Positions 10,655-21,035 of a stretch of DNA of 64,000 bases are shown here, piece after piece. The position numbers were made by a program, and so were the translations under genes. Each line of letters opens with the position of its first letter. Position 1 is the stretch's first letter. This stretch comes from Streptomyces angustmyceticus (GTDB lineage: Bacteria; Actinomycetota; Actinomycetes; Streptomycetales; Streptomycetaceae): the NCBI RefSeq assembly GCF_019933235.1, contig NZ_CP082945.1:2852001-2916000 (forward strand), written 5' to 3'. The notes beneath the pieces were generated by a model. The model was not told the DNA's origin and made no database searches. It worked only from the letters and a program-made list of their open reading frames with translations.

Positions 10655-11716
10655 TCACTCGCTCGCCACCACCTGCCGCTCCTCGGCGAAGTGGCAGGCC
10701 GAGGCGTGGGCGGCCCCTCCCGCCGCCAGGAGCCCCGCCGGTACCTCCAGCGGCGGCACCACGTCCGCGCACACCTGCTGCGCCTTCCAGCAGCGGGTGC
10801 GGAAGCGGCAGCCGGAGGGCGGGTCGGCGGGCGAGGGGACGTCGCCCGCCAGCAGGATGCGCTCGCGCCGGTCGCGGGCCTCGGGGTCGGGGACGGGCAC
10901 GGCGGACAGCAGGGCCTGGGTGTACGGGTGGGTGGGGTGCGCGTAGATCTGCTCGTCGGTGCCGGTCTCGGCGAGCCGGCCCAGGTACATCACCGCGACG
11001 CGGTCGGAGATGTGCCGCACGACGGACAGGTCGTGGGCGATGAAGACGTACGACAGGTCGAACTCGTCCTGCAACTGCTCCAGCAGGTTGACCACTTGGG
11101 CCTGCACCGAGACGTCCAGCGCGGAGACCGGCTCGTCGGCGACGATGATCTCCGGGCGCAGGGCGAGGCCGCGGGCGATGCCGATGCGCTGGCGCTGCCC
11201 GCCGGAGAACTGGTGCGGATAGCGGTTGATGTACTCGGGGTTGAGCCCGACCACGTCCAGGAGTTCCTGGACCTTTCTGCGGCGGTCCCCCTTGGGGGCC
11301 ACCTCGGGGTGGATCTCGTACGGCTCGCCGATGATGTCGCCGACGGTCATCCGCGGGTTCAGGGAGGTGTAGGGGTCCTGGAACACCATCTGGATGTTGC
11401 GCCGCACCGCCCGCAGCGCCCGCCCGGAGAGGGTGCTGATGTCCTCGCCGCGGTAACGGATCTGACCGGCCGTCGGGCGTTCGAGGCCGACCAGCAGCTT
11501 GGCGATGGTGGACTTCCCGCAGCCGGACTCGCCGACGATGCCGAGCGTCTCGCCCTGGTGGAGGGCGAAGGAGACACCGTCGACGGCCCGTACCGCGCCG
11601 ATCTGCTTGTGGAAGAGCACGCCCCGGGTGAGCGGGAAGTGTTTGACCAGATCGCGGGCCTCCAGCAGCGGCACCCCCGCCCCGGCCGCCGGGCCGCCGC
11701 CCTCACCGGGCCCCAT
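10655..11716 (-). CDS. Oligopeptide ABC transporter ATP-binding protein, DppF type (second operon)
   Basis: The 353-aa ABC ATPase is the last gene of the minus-strand operon. Walker A is G-E-S-G-C-G-K-S-T, the signature is F-S-G-G-Q-R-Q-R, and Walker B leads into D-E-P-V-S-A-L-D. The K-H-F-P-L start and the C-terminal [10 protein letters not shown] extension identify the F type. Its ATG (11716) lies inside the end of the preceding ATPase gene (14-nt overlap), so translation is probably coupled. It is clearly a paralogue of the protein at 9448, so the two operons are likely old duplicates. Confidence 0.95.
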   Translation of the reverse strand: MGPGEGGGPAAGAGVPLLEARDLVKHFPLTRGVLFHKQIGAVRAVDGVSFALHQGETLGIVGESGCGKSTIAKLLVGLERPTAGQIRYRGEDISTLSGRALRAVRRNIQMVFQDPYTSLNPRMTVGDIIGEPYEIHPEVAPKGDRRRKVQELLDVVGLNPEYINRYPHQFSGGQRQRIGIARGLALRPEIIVADEPVSALDVSVQAQVVNLLEQLQDEFDLSYVFIAHDLSVVRHISDRVAVMYLGRLAETGTDEQIYAHPTHPYTQALLSAVPVPDPEARDRRERILLAGDVPSPADPPSGCRFRTRCWKAQQVCADVVPPLEVPAGLLAAGGAAHASACHFAEERQVVASE

Positions 11717-12743
11717 CGAGGGTCTCCTTCCAGAAGTGGCAGGCGCTGGCCCGGTCCGGCCCGGCTTCGTAGAGCGGCGGAGGGTCGGTGCGGCAGACGT
11801 CCCGGGCCAGCGGGCAGCGCGGGTGGAAGGGGCAGCCCGGCGGGATGGCGGTCAGGTTGGGCGGCAGGCCCTTGATGGCGAAGAGCCGCTGCCCCTTCTG
11901 GTCCAGCCGCGGGATGGACTCCAGCAGGCCGCGGGTGTACGGGTGCGCGGGCGCCCGGTAGAGCTGGTGGACGGGGGCGGTCTCGACGATCCGGCCCGCG
12001 TACATCACCGCGATGGTGTCGGCGACGTCCGCCACCACCCCGAGGTCGTGGGTGATCAGGATCAGCCCCATGGTGAGTTCGCGCTGCAGCTCCGCCAGCA
12101 GGTCCATCACCTGCGCCTGGACGGTGACGTCCAGCGCCGTGGTCGGCTCGTCCGCGATGATCAGATCGGGGCCGAGGGCCAGCGCCATCGCGATCATGAT
12201 GCGCTGGCGCATCCCGCCGGAGAACTGGTGCGGGTAGTCGCCCACCCGCGCGCGGGCCGCGGGGATGCCGACCCGCTCCATCAGCTCCACGGCCCGGCCC
12301 CGGGCCGCCTTGCGGGACATCCCCTCGTGGACCTCGAACATCTCCCCGAGCTGCGCGCCGACGGTGAGGACCGGGTTCAGCGCGGACAGCGCGTCCTGGA
12401 AGATCATCGCCATCTTCGCGCCGCGGATCCGACGCCGCTCCTCCCGGCCCAGGGTCAGCAGATCGCGCCCCTGGAAGACGATCTCGCCGCCGGTGACGTA
12501 CCCGGGCGGCGAGTCGAGGATGCCCATCACGGCCTGTGCGGTCACGGACTTGCCGGAGCCGGACTCCCCGAGCACCGCCAGGGTCTGCCCCGGCGCCACG
12601 CGGTAGCTGACGCCGTTGACGGCCTTCGCCACCCCGTCGCGGGTGCGGAACTCGACCCGCAGGTCGCGCACGTCGAGCAGGGGCGCCTCCGCCAGCGCCG
12701 TGCCACTGCCCGCGGACCGTCCGTCCGCGTCCTCGTTCGTCAT
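11703..12743 (-). CDS. Oligopeptide ABC transporter ATP-binding protein, DppD type (second operon)
   Basis: The 346-aa ATPase has Walker A G-E-S-G-S-G-K-S, signature F-S-G-G-M-R-Q-R, and Walker B into D-E-P-T-T-A-L-D. The C-terminal [10 protein letters not shown] segment is the D-type extension. The ATG at 12743 (M-T-N-E-D-A-D-G) is chosen because further upstream the frame runs through the end of the permease gene. It lies 11 bp after the C-type permease and overlaps the next ATPase gene by 14 nt. Confidence 0.94.
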   Translation of the reverse strand: MTNEDADGRSAGSGTALAEAPLLDVRDLRVEFRTRDGVAKAVNGVSYRVAPGQTLAVLGESGSGKSVTAQAVMGILDSPPGYVTGGEIVFQGRDLLTLGREERRRIRGAKMAMIFQDALSALNPVLTVGAQLGEMFEVHEGMSRKAARGRAVELMERVGIPAARARVGDYPHQFSGGMRQRIMIAMALALGPDLIIADEPTTALDVTVQAQVMDLLAELQRELTMGLILITHDLGVVADVADTIAVMYAGRIVETAPVHQLYRAPAHPYTRGLLESIPRLDQKGQRLFAIKGLPPNLTAIPPGCPFHPRCPLARDVCRTDPPPLYEAGPDRASACHFWKETLDGAR

Positions 12744-12754
12744 CGTCCGGCTCC

Positions 12755-13732
12755 TCAGCGCAGCTTGGGGTCGAGGGCGTCGCGCACCGCGTCGCCGAGC
12801 ATGATGAACGCCAGCACCGTGATGCTCAGCGCGCCGGCGGGCCACAGCAGCATGTGCGGCGCGCTGCGGATGTACGTGGAGGCCGTGGAGATGTCGATGC
12901 CCCAGGAGACGGTGGGCGGCTTCAGGCCCGCGCCGAGGTAGGAGAGCGTCGCCTCCAGCGCGATGTACGTGCCGAGCGCGATGGTGGCGACGACGATGAC
13001 CGGGGCGACGGCGTTCGGCGCGATGTGCCGCAGCAGCATCCGTCCGTTGCCGGCGCCCAGGGCCCGCGCGGCCTGGACGTAGTCGTTCTGTTTGGCGGTG
13101 ACGACGGAGCCGCGGGCGATCCGGGAGATCTGCGGCCAGCCGAGCAGCACGATGAAGCCGACCACCGGCCAGACCGTGGTGCTGGTGACGACGGAGAGGA
13201 AGACCAGGCCGCCGAGGATCACCGGGATGCCGAAGAAGATGTCGGCGAGCCGGGAGAGCAGGGTGTCGCCCCAGCCGCCGAAGAAGCCCGCCAGCCCGCC
13301 CAGCAGGCTGCCCAGCAGCGCCGCGCCGGTCGTGGCGCAGACGCCGACGGTGATGGAGGCGCGGGCCCCGTAGACCACCCGGGTGTAGACGTCCCTGCCC
13401 TGGGTGTCGAAGCCGAAGGGGTGGCCGGGCTGGGATCCCTGCTGCGCCTTGGCGAGGTCCGCGCGGTACGGGTTGCCGGTGGCGATCAGCTGCGGCCAGA
13501 TCGCGATGATCACCAGGAAGACGATGACCAGCGCGGAGATCACGAAGACGGGGTTGCGGTAGAGGTCGTGCCAGGCGTCGCTCCACAGGCTGCGGGGCTT
13601 GCCGAGGGGCTCGGGTCCGGGCGGCCCGGCGCCGGGCCGGCGCTCCAGCGACTCCGCCTCGCCGATGGCCAGCGCGGCGGAGCCGCCGTCGCCGTGGCCG
13701 ATGGCTTCCTTGGGGACGTAGGGATCAGGCAT
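12755..13732 (-). CDS. Oligopeptide ABC transporter permease, DppC type (second operon)
   Basis: The 325-aa permease has a long polar cytoplasmic N-terminus (about 1-50) and then about six membrane helices. The EAA loop reads D-Y-V-Q-A-A-R-A-L-G-A. A D-T-Q-G-R-D-V motif in the extracytoplasmic loop (H-P-F-G-F-D-T-Q-G-R-D) is typical of DppC/OppC. The ATG at 13732 overlaps the stop of the B-type permease by 8 nt. Together with that protein it forms the membrane channel of the second peptide importer. Confidence 0.94.
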   Translation of the reverse strand: MPDPYVPKEAIGHGDGGSAALAIGEAESLERRPGAGPPGPEPLGKPRSLWSDAWHDLYRNPVFVISALVIVFLVIIAIWPQLIATGNPYRADLAKAQQGSQPGHPFGFDTQGRDVYTRVVYGARASITVGVCATTGAALLGSLLGGLAGFFGGWGDTLLSRLADIFFGIPVILGGLVFLSVVTSTTVWPVVGFIVLLGWPQISRIARGSVVTAKQNDYVQAARALGAGNGRMLLRHIAPNAVAPVIVVATIALGTYIALEATLSYLGAGLKPPTVSWGIDISTASTYIRSAPHMLLWPAGALSITVLAFIMLGDAVRDALDPKLR

Positions 13733-14648
13733 AGCGGATCCTCGGGTCGAGGACGGCGTACAACAGGTCGACGAGGAGGTTCGCCAGCAGGAAGACCAGC
13801 ACCAGGATCGTCACGAAGCCCACGACGGTCGGCGAGTTCTGCCGCAGGATGCCCTGGTAGAGCTGGAATCCGACGCCGTGGATGTTGAAGATGCGCTCGG
13901 TGACGATCGCGCCGCCCATCAGGGCGCCGATGTCCGTGCCGATGAAGGTCACCACGGGGATCAGCGAATTGCGCAGCAGGTGGCGGGTGATGACCCGGCG
14001 CCGGGGCAGGCCCTTGGCGAGGGCGGTACGGACGTAGTCGGCGCGGGCGTTCTCCGCGATGGAGGTCCGGGTCAGCCGGGTGACGTAGGCCAGCGAGACC
14101 AGCGCCAGCACCAGCCCCGGCAGCAGCAGTTCGTTCAGCGGCGCCTCGGGGGCGACGGACGGCGCGGCCCAGCCCCACTGCACCCCGAACACGAACTGCA
14201 GCAGGTAGCCGCTGACGAACGTCGGGATGGAGACCACGACGAGGGTGAGGACCAGCACCGTGGTGTCGATGTCCCGGCCGCGGCGCAGTCCGCTGAACAC
14301 CCCCAGCACGATGCCCACCACCATCTCGATCACCACGGCGACGATGGTCAGCCGGAGGGTGACGGGAAAGGCGGAGGCCATCAGTTCGGTGACCGACTGG
14401 CCGTTGAAGGCGGTGCCGAAGTTCCCCTGGAAGATCTGGCCCATGTAGTGCAGGTACTGCTTCCACAGCGGCTCGTCGAGGTAGAGGTCGCGGCGGATCT
14501 GCGCGGCGGTGGCGGGGTCGGGGGCCCGGTCGCCGAACATCGCGGCCACGGGGTCGCCCAGCGCGTAGACCATGAAGAAGATCAGGAACGTGCTGCCGAT
14601 GAACACCGGGATCATCTGGAGCAGCCGCCGGACCGCGTAGCGTCCCAT
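13725..14648 (-). CDS. Oligopeptide ABC transporter permease, DppB type (second operon)
   Basis: The 307-aa permease starts M-G-R-Y-A-V-R-R-L-L, the usual DppB basic start. Six helices are visible, with the EAA loop as D-Y-V-R-T-A-L-A-K-G and the conserved C-terminal D-P-R-I-R. The gene lies 27 bp after the substrate-binding protein gene and overlaps the next permease gene by 8 nt, so the operon is tightly packed. Compared with the paralogue at 7385 it lacks the cysteine-containing loop insert. Confidence 0.94.
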   Translation of the reverse strand: MGRYAVRRLLQMIPVFIGSTFLIFFMVYALGDPVAAMFGDRAPDPATAAQIRRDLYLDEPLWKQYLHYMGQIFQGNFGTAFNGQSVTELMASAFPVTLRLTIVAVVIEMVVGIVLGVFSGLRRGRDIDTTVLVLTLVVVSIPTFVSGYLLQFVFGVQWGWAAPSVAPEAPLNELLLPGLVLALVSLAYVTRLTRTSIAENARADYVRTALAKGLPRRRVITRHLLRNSLIPVVTFIGTDIGALMGGAIVTERIFNIHGVGFQLYQGILRQNSPTVVGFVTILVLVFLLANLLVDLLYAVLDPRIRYA

Positions 14649-14675
14649 GACGCGTCAACCTCCCTCGCTCCGTCG

Positions 14676-16295
14676 TCAGTTGACCTTGATCTCGTTGTAG
14701 ACGGGCACGCTGAACGGGTTCAGCGAGACGTTGCCGATCCGCTCCGAGTAGCCGGCGCTGCCGTTCTGGTACCAGAGCGGGATGGCCGGCATCTGCTGGG
14801 CGAGGATCTTCTCCGAGTCCTGGAACGTCGCGACGGCCCGGCCGGTGTCCGTCGCCGCGTTGGCCTCGTTCACCAGCTTGTCGAAGGCGTGGTTGCTGAA
14901 CTTGCCGTCGTTGGAGGAGGCGTCGGTGTAGTACAGCGGCTGCAGGAAGTTCTGGATCAGCGGGTAGTCCATCTGCCAGCCGGCCCGGAACGGCCCGGTC
15001 ATCCGCTTGGCGGTGATCTTGTTCCGGAAGTCGGCGAACGTGCCGACCGGGTTGCCGACGCAGGCGTTGTCGTCCCCCAGCGTCTTGTTGACGCTGTTGC
15101 AGACGGCGTCGATCCAGTCCTTGTGGGAGCCCGAGTCGGCGTTGTACGCGAGCGTCATCGTGCCGCCCGGGATGCCGCCGCCCTCCTTGATCAGCTGCTT
15201 CGCCCTGGCCGGGTCGAACACACAGGCGTCGCCGCACAGCCCCGCCCTGTACCCGCCCTTGGCGCCCAGCACCGGCGAGGTCCAGTCGGTGGCGGGGGTG
15301 CGGGTCCGCTGGAAGATCTCCCGGGTGATCTGGTCCCGGTCGATCGCCATGGACAGACCGCGCCGCAGCTTCTCCGCGCCGGGGTGGTTCCACCGCTTGT
15401 CGTACATGGGGAAGGTCAGGGTCTGGATGATCCCGGCCGGCTGGTTGATGTAGCGGCCCCCGAGATCCGCCTTCACATGCTTGAGCTGCGCGGCCGGCAC
15501 GTCGTCGACCAGATCGAGGTTGCCCGCCTGCAGATCGGTGTAGGCGGTGTTGTTGTCCGTGTAGACCCGCAGGTCGATCCCGCCGTTGCGGGCCGGGTCG
15601 TCGCCGGGGTACTTCTGCCACTTCCGCATCCGCAGCACGGACCCCTTCTCGTAGGAGTCCACGAGGTACGGCCCGTTCCCGACCGGCTTGGCGATCCAGT
15701 CGGCGTGGTGCCGGAAGAACGCCCGCGGGAGCGGCATGAAGGCCGCGTAGCCCAGCGTGTCCGGCCAGCTGGAGAACTTCTGGTTGAGCTTGACGGTGAA
15801 GGTGCGGTCGTCCTTCACCGCCAGCCCCGACAGCGTCCGGGCCCGCGGGCTCCCGCTGTCCGGGTGCACCCGCGCGAAGCCGTCGATGTACTGGAAGAAC
15901 GCGGCGTTCTTCTGCTTGTTGGTCAGCAGCGCGCCGTAGTTCCAGGCGTCCACGAAGGACCTGGCCGTGACCTTCTCGCCGTTGCTGAAGGTCCAGCCCT
16001 TCTTCAGCGTCACCGTGAAGTTCCGCGAGTCCGCGGTCTCGATGCGGTCCGCGATGACGTTCTCGGCCGCGCCGGTCTTCGGGTCGTAGCGCTTGAGGCC
16101 CCGGAAGAGCATCTCCAGCACCTTGCCGCCCTGGACCTCGTTGGTGTTGGCCGGCTCCAGCGGGTTCTGCGGATCGCCCCAGGACGAGCTGACCACCCCG
16201 GAGCGGCTCGCCCCGGCCCCGCCCCCGCATGCCGTGGCCACGAGAGCGACGACGAGGGCGCAGCCGCCCCACTTCGCGCGCGTGGCTCTCCGCAT
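14676..16295 (-). CDS. Oligopeptide ABC transporter substrate-binding lipoprotein (second operon)
   Basis: The 539-aa family 5 binding protein is the first gene of the minus-strand operon. The signal peptide M-R-R-A-T-R-A-K-W followed by a hydrophobic core ends in the lipobox A-T-A-C at about residues 20-23, and a glycine-rich linker follows. The mature part has typical elements: D-P-Q-N-P-L-E-P-A-N near the start, then A-D-R-I-E-T-A-D and later W-Q-M-D-Y-P-L-I. It should bind peptides for the second importer. The promoter must lie in the 272 bp between this gene and typA, which also holds the typA terminator. Confidence 0.94.
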   Translation of the reverse strand: MRRATRAKWGGCALVVALVATACGGGAGASRSGVVSSSWGDPQNPLEPANTNEVQGGKVLEMLFRGLKRYDPKTGAAENVIADRIETADSRNFTVTLKKGWTFSNGEKVTARSFVDAWNYGALLTNKQKNAAFFQYIDGFARVHPDSGSPRARTLSGLAVKDDRTFTVKLNQKFSSWPDTLGYAAFMPLPRAFFRHHADWIAKPVGNGPYLVDSYEKGSVLRMRKWQKYPGDDPARNGGIDLRVYTDNNTAYTDLQAGNLDLVDDVPAAQLKHVKADLGGRYINQPAGIIQTLTFPMYDKRWNHPGAEKLRRGLSMAIDRDQITREIFQRTRTPATDWTSPVLGAKGGYRAGLCGDACVFDPARAKQLIKEGGGIPGGTMTLAYNADSGSHKDWIDAVCNSVNKTLGDDNACVGNPVGTFADFRNKITAKRMTGPFRAGWQMDYPLIQNFLQPLYYTDASSNDGKFSNHAFDKLVNEANAATDTGRAVATFQDSEKILAQQMPAIPLWYQNGSAGYSERIGNVSLNPFSVPVYNEIKVN

Positions 16296-16493
16296 GACGT
16301 CTCCTCAGCTGTGGATCATGCCTAGCCACATCAGAGCGCAAAGGGGGACGCAGCGCACTTTGACGGCGACCGCCCCTGCTCCGAAGACCGGAGAAACCCC
16401 TCGGATGCCCGAGCGGGCCGGGAGCGGGCGCCACCGCCACGGGTCCCGGCCGCGCCCTCCCCCGGACCGCTCCGCCGCCCTCCGGGCACGGAA

Positions 16494-16528
16494 AACGGGG
16501 CGCCCCTCGCGCGGAGGGACGCCCCGTT
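16494..16528 (-). terminator. Intrinsic terminator of typA
   Basis: Bases 16494-16508 pair with 16514-16528 with one mismatch. Read on the minus strand, the stem is followed by TTTT, a classical rho-independent layout. It lies about 40 bp past the typA stop codon and upstream of the second oligopeptide operon. Confidence 0.75.
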
Positions 16529-16567
16529 CACCCTTGGCCGGAATCCCGGCCCGGGTCGTGCGCGGTG

Positions 16568-18472
16568 TCAGCGCTTGGCGCGCGACGCCGTGCGGCCGCG
16601 CTCCTTCTGGTCCAGGACGACCTTGCGGATGCGCACGGCCTCCGGGGTCACCTCGACGCACTCGTCGTCGCGGCAGAACTCCAGGGACTGCTCCAGCGAC
16701 AGCTTGCGCGGCGGCACGATCGCCTCGAAGGAGTCGGCCGAGGAGGAGCGCATGTTGGTGAGCTTCTTCTCCTTGGTGATGTTGACGTCCATGTCGTCGG
16801 AGCGGGAGTTCTCACCGACGATCATGCCCTCGTACACCTCGGTGCCCGGGTCGGTGAAGAGCACACCGCGCTCCTGGAGGTTGGTCATCGCGAAGGCGGT
16901 GACCGCACCGGCGCGGTCGGCGACCAGGGAGCCGTTGTTACGGGTGGAGAGCTGGCCGAACCACGGCTCGTGACCCTCGTGGATGGAGTGCGCGATACCG
17001 GTGCCGCGGGTGTTGGTCAGGAACTCGGTACGGAAGCCGATCAGACCGCGGGAGGGCACGACGAACTCCATGCGGACCCAGCCGGAGCCGTGGTTGGACA
17101 TGTTGTCCATGCGGCCCTTGCGGACACCCATCAGCTGGGTGACGGCGCCCATGTGCTCCTCGGGCACGTCGATGGTCATCCGCTCGACGGGCTCGTGGGT
17201 CTTGCCGTCGATCTCCTTGGTGACCACCTGCGGCTTGCCGATGGTCATCTCGAAGCCCTCGCGGCGCATCTGCTCGACCAGGATGGCCAGCGCCAGCTCA
17301 CCGCGGCCCTGCACCTCCCAGGCGTCGGGACGCTCGGTCTCCAGCACGCGCAGCGAGACGTTACCGATCAGCTCGCGCTCCAGGCGGTCCTTGACCTGGC
17401 GGGCGGTGACCTTGCGGTCCTTGACCGCGTTCTTGGCGTCCGCGCCCTTGCCGGTGCCGCCGCGGCCGACCAGCGGCGAGGTGTTGGTGCCGATGGTCAT
17501 GGAGATGGCCGGCTCGTCGACCGTGATCAGCGGCAGCGCGACCGGGTTCTCCGGATCGGCCAGGGTCTCGCCGATCATGATGTCGGGGATACCGGCGACC
17601 GCGCAGATGTCGCCGGGCCCGGCCACCTCGGCGGGCTTGCGGGTGAGCGCCTCGGTCATCATCAGCTCGGTGATGCGGACGTTCTGGATCGAGCCGTCAC
17701 GCTTGATCCACGCGACGTTCTGGCCCTTGCGCAGCTCGCCCTGCTCGACCCGGAGCAGCGCGATACGGCCGAGGAAGTTGTCCGCGTCGAGGTTGGTGAC
17801 GTGGGCCTGGAGCGGGGCCTCGGCGTCGTACTCCGGCGCCGGGACGTGCTCCAGCAGCGTGGTGAAGAACGGCTGGAGGTTCTCGCTGTCGGCGGGGACG
17901 GTGCCGTCCTCCGGCTTGGTCAGCGAGGCGACGCCGTCACGGGCGCAGGCGTAGACGATCGGGAACTCGATCTGGTCCTCGTCCGCGTCCAGGTCCAGGA
18001 ACAGGTCGTAGGTCTCGTTGACGACCTCGTCGATCCGGGAGTCGGGGCGGTCGGTCTTGTTGATGCACAGGATGACCGGCATCCGGGCCGCGAGGGCCTT
18101 GCGGAGCACGAAGCGGGTCTGCGGGAGCGGGCCCTCGGAGGCGTCGACCAGCAGGACGACCGCGTCGACCATCGACAGACCGCGCTCGACCTCGCCACCG
18201 AAGTCGGCGTGGCCGGGGGTGTCGATGATGTTGATCGTGATCGGGTCCCCGCCGTCCTTGGGGTGATACTTCACCGCCGTGTTCTTGGCGAGGATCGTGA
18301 TGCCCTTCTCACGCTCCAGGTCGTTGGAGTCCATCATCCGGTCGTCGAGCTTCTCGGCGGCGTGTTCGGCGAACGCGCCGGCCTGCTTGAGCATGGCGTC
18401 GACGAGGGTCGTCTTCCCGTGGTCGACGTGGGCGACGATGGCTACGTTACGAATGTCGTGGCGCGTGGGCAT
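16568..18472 (-). CDS. typA: Translational GTPase TypA/BipA
   Basis: The 634-aa ribosome-associated GTPase is related to EF-G. From the ATG at 18472 it reads [11 protein letters not shown], with G1 as [10 protein letters not shown]3 as D-T-P-G-H-A-D-F, and G4 as N-K-T-D. Domain II, the EF-G-like domains and the C-terminal BipA-specific domain follow. The length matches actinobacterial TypA. A longer in-frame start at 18559 is rejected because homologues begin right before the G domain. TypA proteins aid late ribosome assembly and stress or cold adaptation. The gene is apparently monocistronic, with terminators on both sides. Confidence 0.96.
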   Translation of the reverse strand: MPTRHDIRNVAIVAHVDHGKTTLVDAMLKQAGAFAEHAAEKLDDRMMDSNDLEREKGITILAKNTAVKYHPKDGGDPITINIIDTPGHADFGGEVERGLSMVDAVVLLVDASEGPLPQTRFVLRKALAARMPVILCINKTDRPDSRIDEVVNETYDLFLDLDADEDQIEFPIVYACARDGVASLTKPEDGTVPADSENLQPFFTTLLEHVPAPEYDAEAPLQAHVTNLDADNFLGRIALLRVEQGELRKGQNVAWIKRDGSIQNVRITELMMTEALTRKPAEVAGPGDICAVAGIPDIMIGETLADPENPVALPLITVDEPAISMTIGTNTSPLVGRGGTGKGADAKNAVKDRKVTARQVKDRLERELIGNVSLRVLETERPDAWEVQGRGELALAILVEQMRREGFEMTIGKPQVVTKEIDGKTHEPVERMTIDVPEEHMGAVTQLMGVRKGRMDNMSNHGSGWVRMEFVVPSRGLIGFRTEFLTNTRGTGIAHSIHEGHEPWFGQLSTRNNGSLVADRAGAVTAFAMTNLQERGVLFTDPGTEVYEGMIVGENSRSDDMDVNITKEKKLTNMRSSSADSFEAIVPPRKLSLEQSLEFCRDDECVEVTPEAVRIRKVVLDQKERGRTASRAKR

Positions 18473-18565
18473 ACTGGCGGCGCTTCTCCCGGAATCGTGG
18501 GTGGCGACACGTCCATTCGGTACGCGCGCCTGCCGGGCATAACGAAGCCACGGCCTCACCCCATC

Positions 18566-18604
18566 GTACGGGGCTGCGGCGGCACTGGCCGCCGCAGCCC
18601 GTAC
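18566..18604 (-). terminator. Terminator of the orphan peptide-binding protein gene
   Basis: Near-perfect inverted repeat of about 16 bp with one bulged G and a 6-nt loop, centred near 18585. It lies about 55 bp past the stop at 18660 on the minus strand and upstream of typA. Confidence 0.65.
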
Positions 18605-18659
18605 CTATGCCCTGTGACCTGCGGTTTCTTCCCTCATGCCCGCCGGGACAGCGCCACCG

Positions 18660-21035
18660 CTACATCTGGTAGCCGATGTCCTGGAAGCGGGGCGTGGCGA
18701 AGCCGAAGGCGCCGACGTTGGCGAGCGTCTTCTTCGTCGCCACCAGCTCGGGCCGCTGGTAGAGGGGGATCGATCCGGCGGCCGCCCAGATCCGGGCGTC
18801 GGCCTGCGCCACCAGCGTGCGCGCGGCGCCCTCGTCCAGCTCGGAGGCGGCCTGGTCGAAGAGCTGGTCGATGCGGTCGGTGCCGACCCGGGTGTAGTTC
18901 TGCTCTACGGTCAGCGAGCCGTCGGGCGCGGGCTGCGGCTTGGCGTAGATCGGCCGGGCGTCGGTCGCCGGGTAGGCGGTGCCGGGCCACGAGTACAGCG
19001 CCAGGTCGTAGTCGCCGGAGGCGATGTGGTCCTGGAAGTAGCTGGCGTCGGAGACCCGCTGGATGGACGTCTGGATACCGATCTTGCCGAGCATGGTGGC
19101 GATCTGCCGTCCGACGGTGCGCAGCTGCACCGAGCCGCCGCCGTCGGGCACCACGAAGCGCAGGGTCAGCGGCCTGCCGTCCTTCTTGACGGCGGCGACC
19201 CTCACCCCCTGGTGGCCGGCCGGCAGCGGCGCGGCGGCCGCGTCGGCGGGGCGCTCGGCGGCCGTGCGCAGGCCCGGGTGCCCGCCGGATCCGGGCAGGT
19301 CGGGGGCCTGTCCGGTCTCGATCCGCTCGGCCGCGCCGAGCGACTGCGCCGCGCGCTTGCGGTACTGCTTGTACCGGTCGTACGCCGCGGACCCGGTGTC
19401 GCCGTCCGCCGCGTCCTTCTCGCGGGCCGCCGCCTGCTTGTAGAACGACGCGCTCTGCCGCAGCAGGGCGGCCTGCTGGACCTCGGAGCCGACCGCGCCG
19501 GTGAAGGACAGCGGGGCCTTCGCGGCGGCGGGGCGGGCTCCCGCCCCGTGTCCGCCCCGGGCGGCCGGGGCGCCGTGGCCGGAGCGGGCCGGGTTGCGGT
19601 CGTCGGCGTCGCCGTCGTCGGCGCCGTCCGGGCCGTCGTCGTAGCGGTCGTCGGACGGGTCGTCGCCGTCCTCGTCCCGGTCGGCGCCCGGCGCCGGGGC
19701 GCCCGCCTTCTCGCCGGCCTGCTGGCGGTCGGAGCCGTCGCTCTTCCAGCCGGCGTCCGCGAGCAGCGCCGTGGCCGCGGCGGTGTCCTGGTCGCCGAGC
19801 GCGTCGCTGTGGTCCTGGTAGCCGTACTGCTCGGCCATCAGCAGATGACTGCCGAGCGGCCTGGAGGGCAGGTCGAGCGGCTTGAGGACGGTGTCGGCGA
19901 GCGCCTGGCGGTCGATGGCGCGGGCCACCGCGCGGCGCACCCGGTCGTCGGCCAGCGGCCCGCTGCTGCCGTTGAGGGCGAGCTGGGTGTAGGCGGGCTC
20001 CAGGGCCTTGCGGATGGTGTAGCCGCGCAGGACGGTGTTCTCGGCCGCGGCGGCCTTGGCACCGGACCGGGCGGCCTTCCCGTCGCCCTGCGGGCCCGCG
20101 TTGCCCTCGCCGGACGTGTGGGGCGCCCCGGGGGCGGCGCGCCGGGCGGAGGCGACCCGCTTCGCGGCGACCTGGTCGACCGCGGCGACGTCGATGCTCC
20201 CGTCGGCCAGCGCGGCGGCCCGCTTGCCGCCGGGCAGCGACACCATCACGATCTTCTTGAGCTTGGCGCGGTCGCCCCACCACTTCGGGTTGCGCACCAG
20301 GACGACGCGGCCCTCCTTGGCGTCCCGCTTCTGGACGAGGAACGGCCCGGCGCCGACCCGGAGCTGCTCGCGGGCCCCGTCGTTGAAGGCGTCGGCGCTG
20401 CCCATCACGCTCCGGGGGTAGAGCGGGGTGAACAGCGACCGCCAGTCCGCGTAGGGCCGGGCGAAGGTGACCTTGACCTCGTGCGAGCCCGCGCCCTGTT
20501 CGACCCTGCCGATCCGGTCGTACCCGGCGTTGCGGGCGGTCCAGAAGGCGTTGTCCCTGCCGCGCAGCGCGTTCCACTGGGCGATGAAGTCGGCGGCGGT
20601 GATCGCCGCGCCGTTGCTCCACCGCGCCTTGGGGTTGATCTTGTAGGTGACGACCTGCTTGGGGTCGCGGGCGCTGATGTCCGCGGCGTCGAGGTAGTCG
20701 GCGTTGCGCTGCGGCCTGCCGCTCTCGTCGATGGTGAACATGCTCGGCAGCACCGCGCCGGCGATCCGCGTGGTGGTCGTGTCGGCGTCGGACTGGAAGG
20801 CGTTGAAGGTGCCGGGCATCCCGTCGACGGCCCAGCGCAGCGTGCCGCCCTCCTTCAGCTCGCCGCGGGGCGCGCGGGCGATGTCCTGGGACGAGGCGAC
20901 GGAGGTCTCCCGGGCCTCGTCCGTGCATCCGGCCAGGGCCGGCAGCGGGAGCAGCACCCCCACGGCGACGAGCGCGGCACAGCGGCGGCCGCGGCACGCC
21001 GCGCGACGGCCTGAGGGATGGTCGTGGTCGGTCAT
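18660..21035 (-). CDS. Orphan peptide-type ABC substrate-binding lipoprotein with an acidic insertion, 791 aa
   Basis: This family 5 solute-binding protein starts at an ATG (21035) 3 nt after GGAGGTAACC. An Arg-rich signal peptide ends with the lipobox L-A-G-C near residue 36. Binding-protein features include G-G-T-L-R-W-A-V-D-G-M near the start and the late I-G-I-Q-T-S-I-Q-R-V segment. At 791 aa it is about 200 residues longer than usual. The extra length includes a stretch (about residues 455-520) crowded with Asp, Gly and Arg, then Ala/Gly-rich sequence that looks disordered. No permease or ATPase gene is adjacent, so it either lends substrate to another transporter or acts as a receptor. 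Confidence 0.88.
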   Translation of the reverse strand: MTDHDHPSGRRAACRGRRCAALVAVGVLLPLPALAGCTDEARETSVASSQDIARAPRGELKEGGTLRWAVDGMPGTFNAFQSDADTTTTRIAGAVLPSMFTIDESGRPQRNADYLDAADISARDPKQVVTYKINPKARWSNGAAITAADFIAQWNALRGRDNAFWTARNAGYDRIGRVEQGAGSHEVKVTFARPYADWRSLFTPLYPRSVMGSADAFNDGAREQLRVGAGPFLVQKRDAKEGRVVLVRNPKWWGDRAKLKKIVMVSLPGGKRAAALADGSIDVAAVDQVAAKRVASARRAAPGAPHTSGEGNAGPQGDGKAARSGAKAAAAENTVLRGYTIRKALEPAYTQLALNGSSGPLADDRVRRAVARAIDRQALADTVLKPLDLPSRPLGSHLLMAEQYGYQDHSDALGDQDTAAATALLADAGWKSDGSDRQQAGEKAGAPAPGADRDEDGDDPSDDRYDDGPDGADDGDADDRNPARSGHGAPAARGGHGAGARPAAAKAPLSFTGAVGSEVQQAALLRQSASFYKQAAAREKDAADGDTGSAAYDRYKQYRKRAAQSLGAAERIETGQAPDLPGSGGHPGLRTAAERPADAAAAPLPAGHQGVRVAAVKKDGRPLTLRFVVPDGGGSVQLRTVGRQIATMLGKIGIQTSIQRVSDASYFQDHIASGDYDLALYSWPGTAYPATDARPIYAKPQPAPDGSLTVEQNYTRVGTDRIDQLFDQAASELDEGAARTLVAQADARIWAAAGSIPLYQRPELVATKKTLANVGAFGFATPRFQDIGYQM

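Noticed and set aside
13540..16440. Open frame of 966 codons on the minus strand
   Set aside because: It runs out of frame through a binding protein and two permease genes; its composition (Arg, Gly, Pro, Ala) is typical of shadow frames.
16565..19189. Open frame of 874 codons on the plus strand
   Set aside because: Antisense to typA, which has complete GTPase motifs; not believed.
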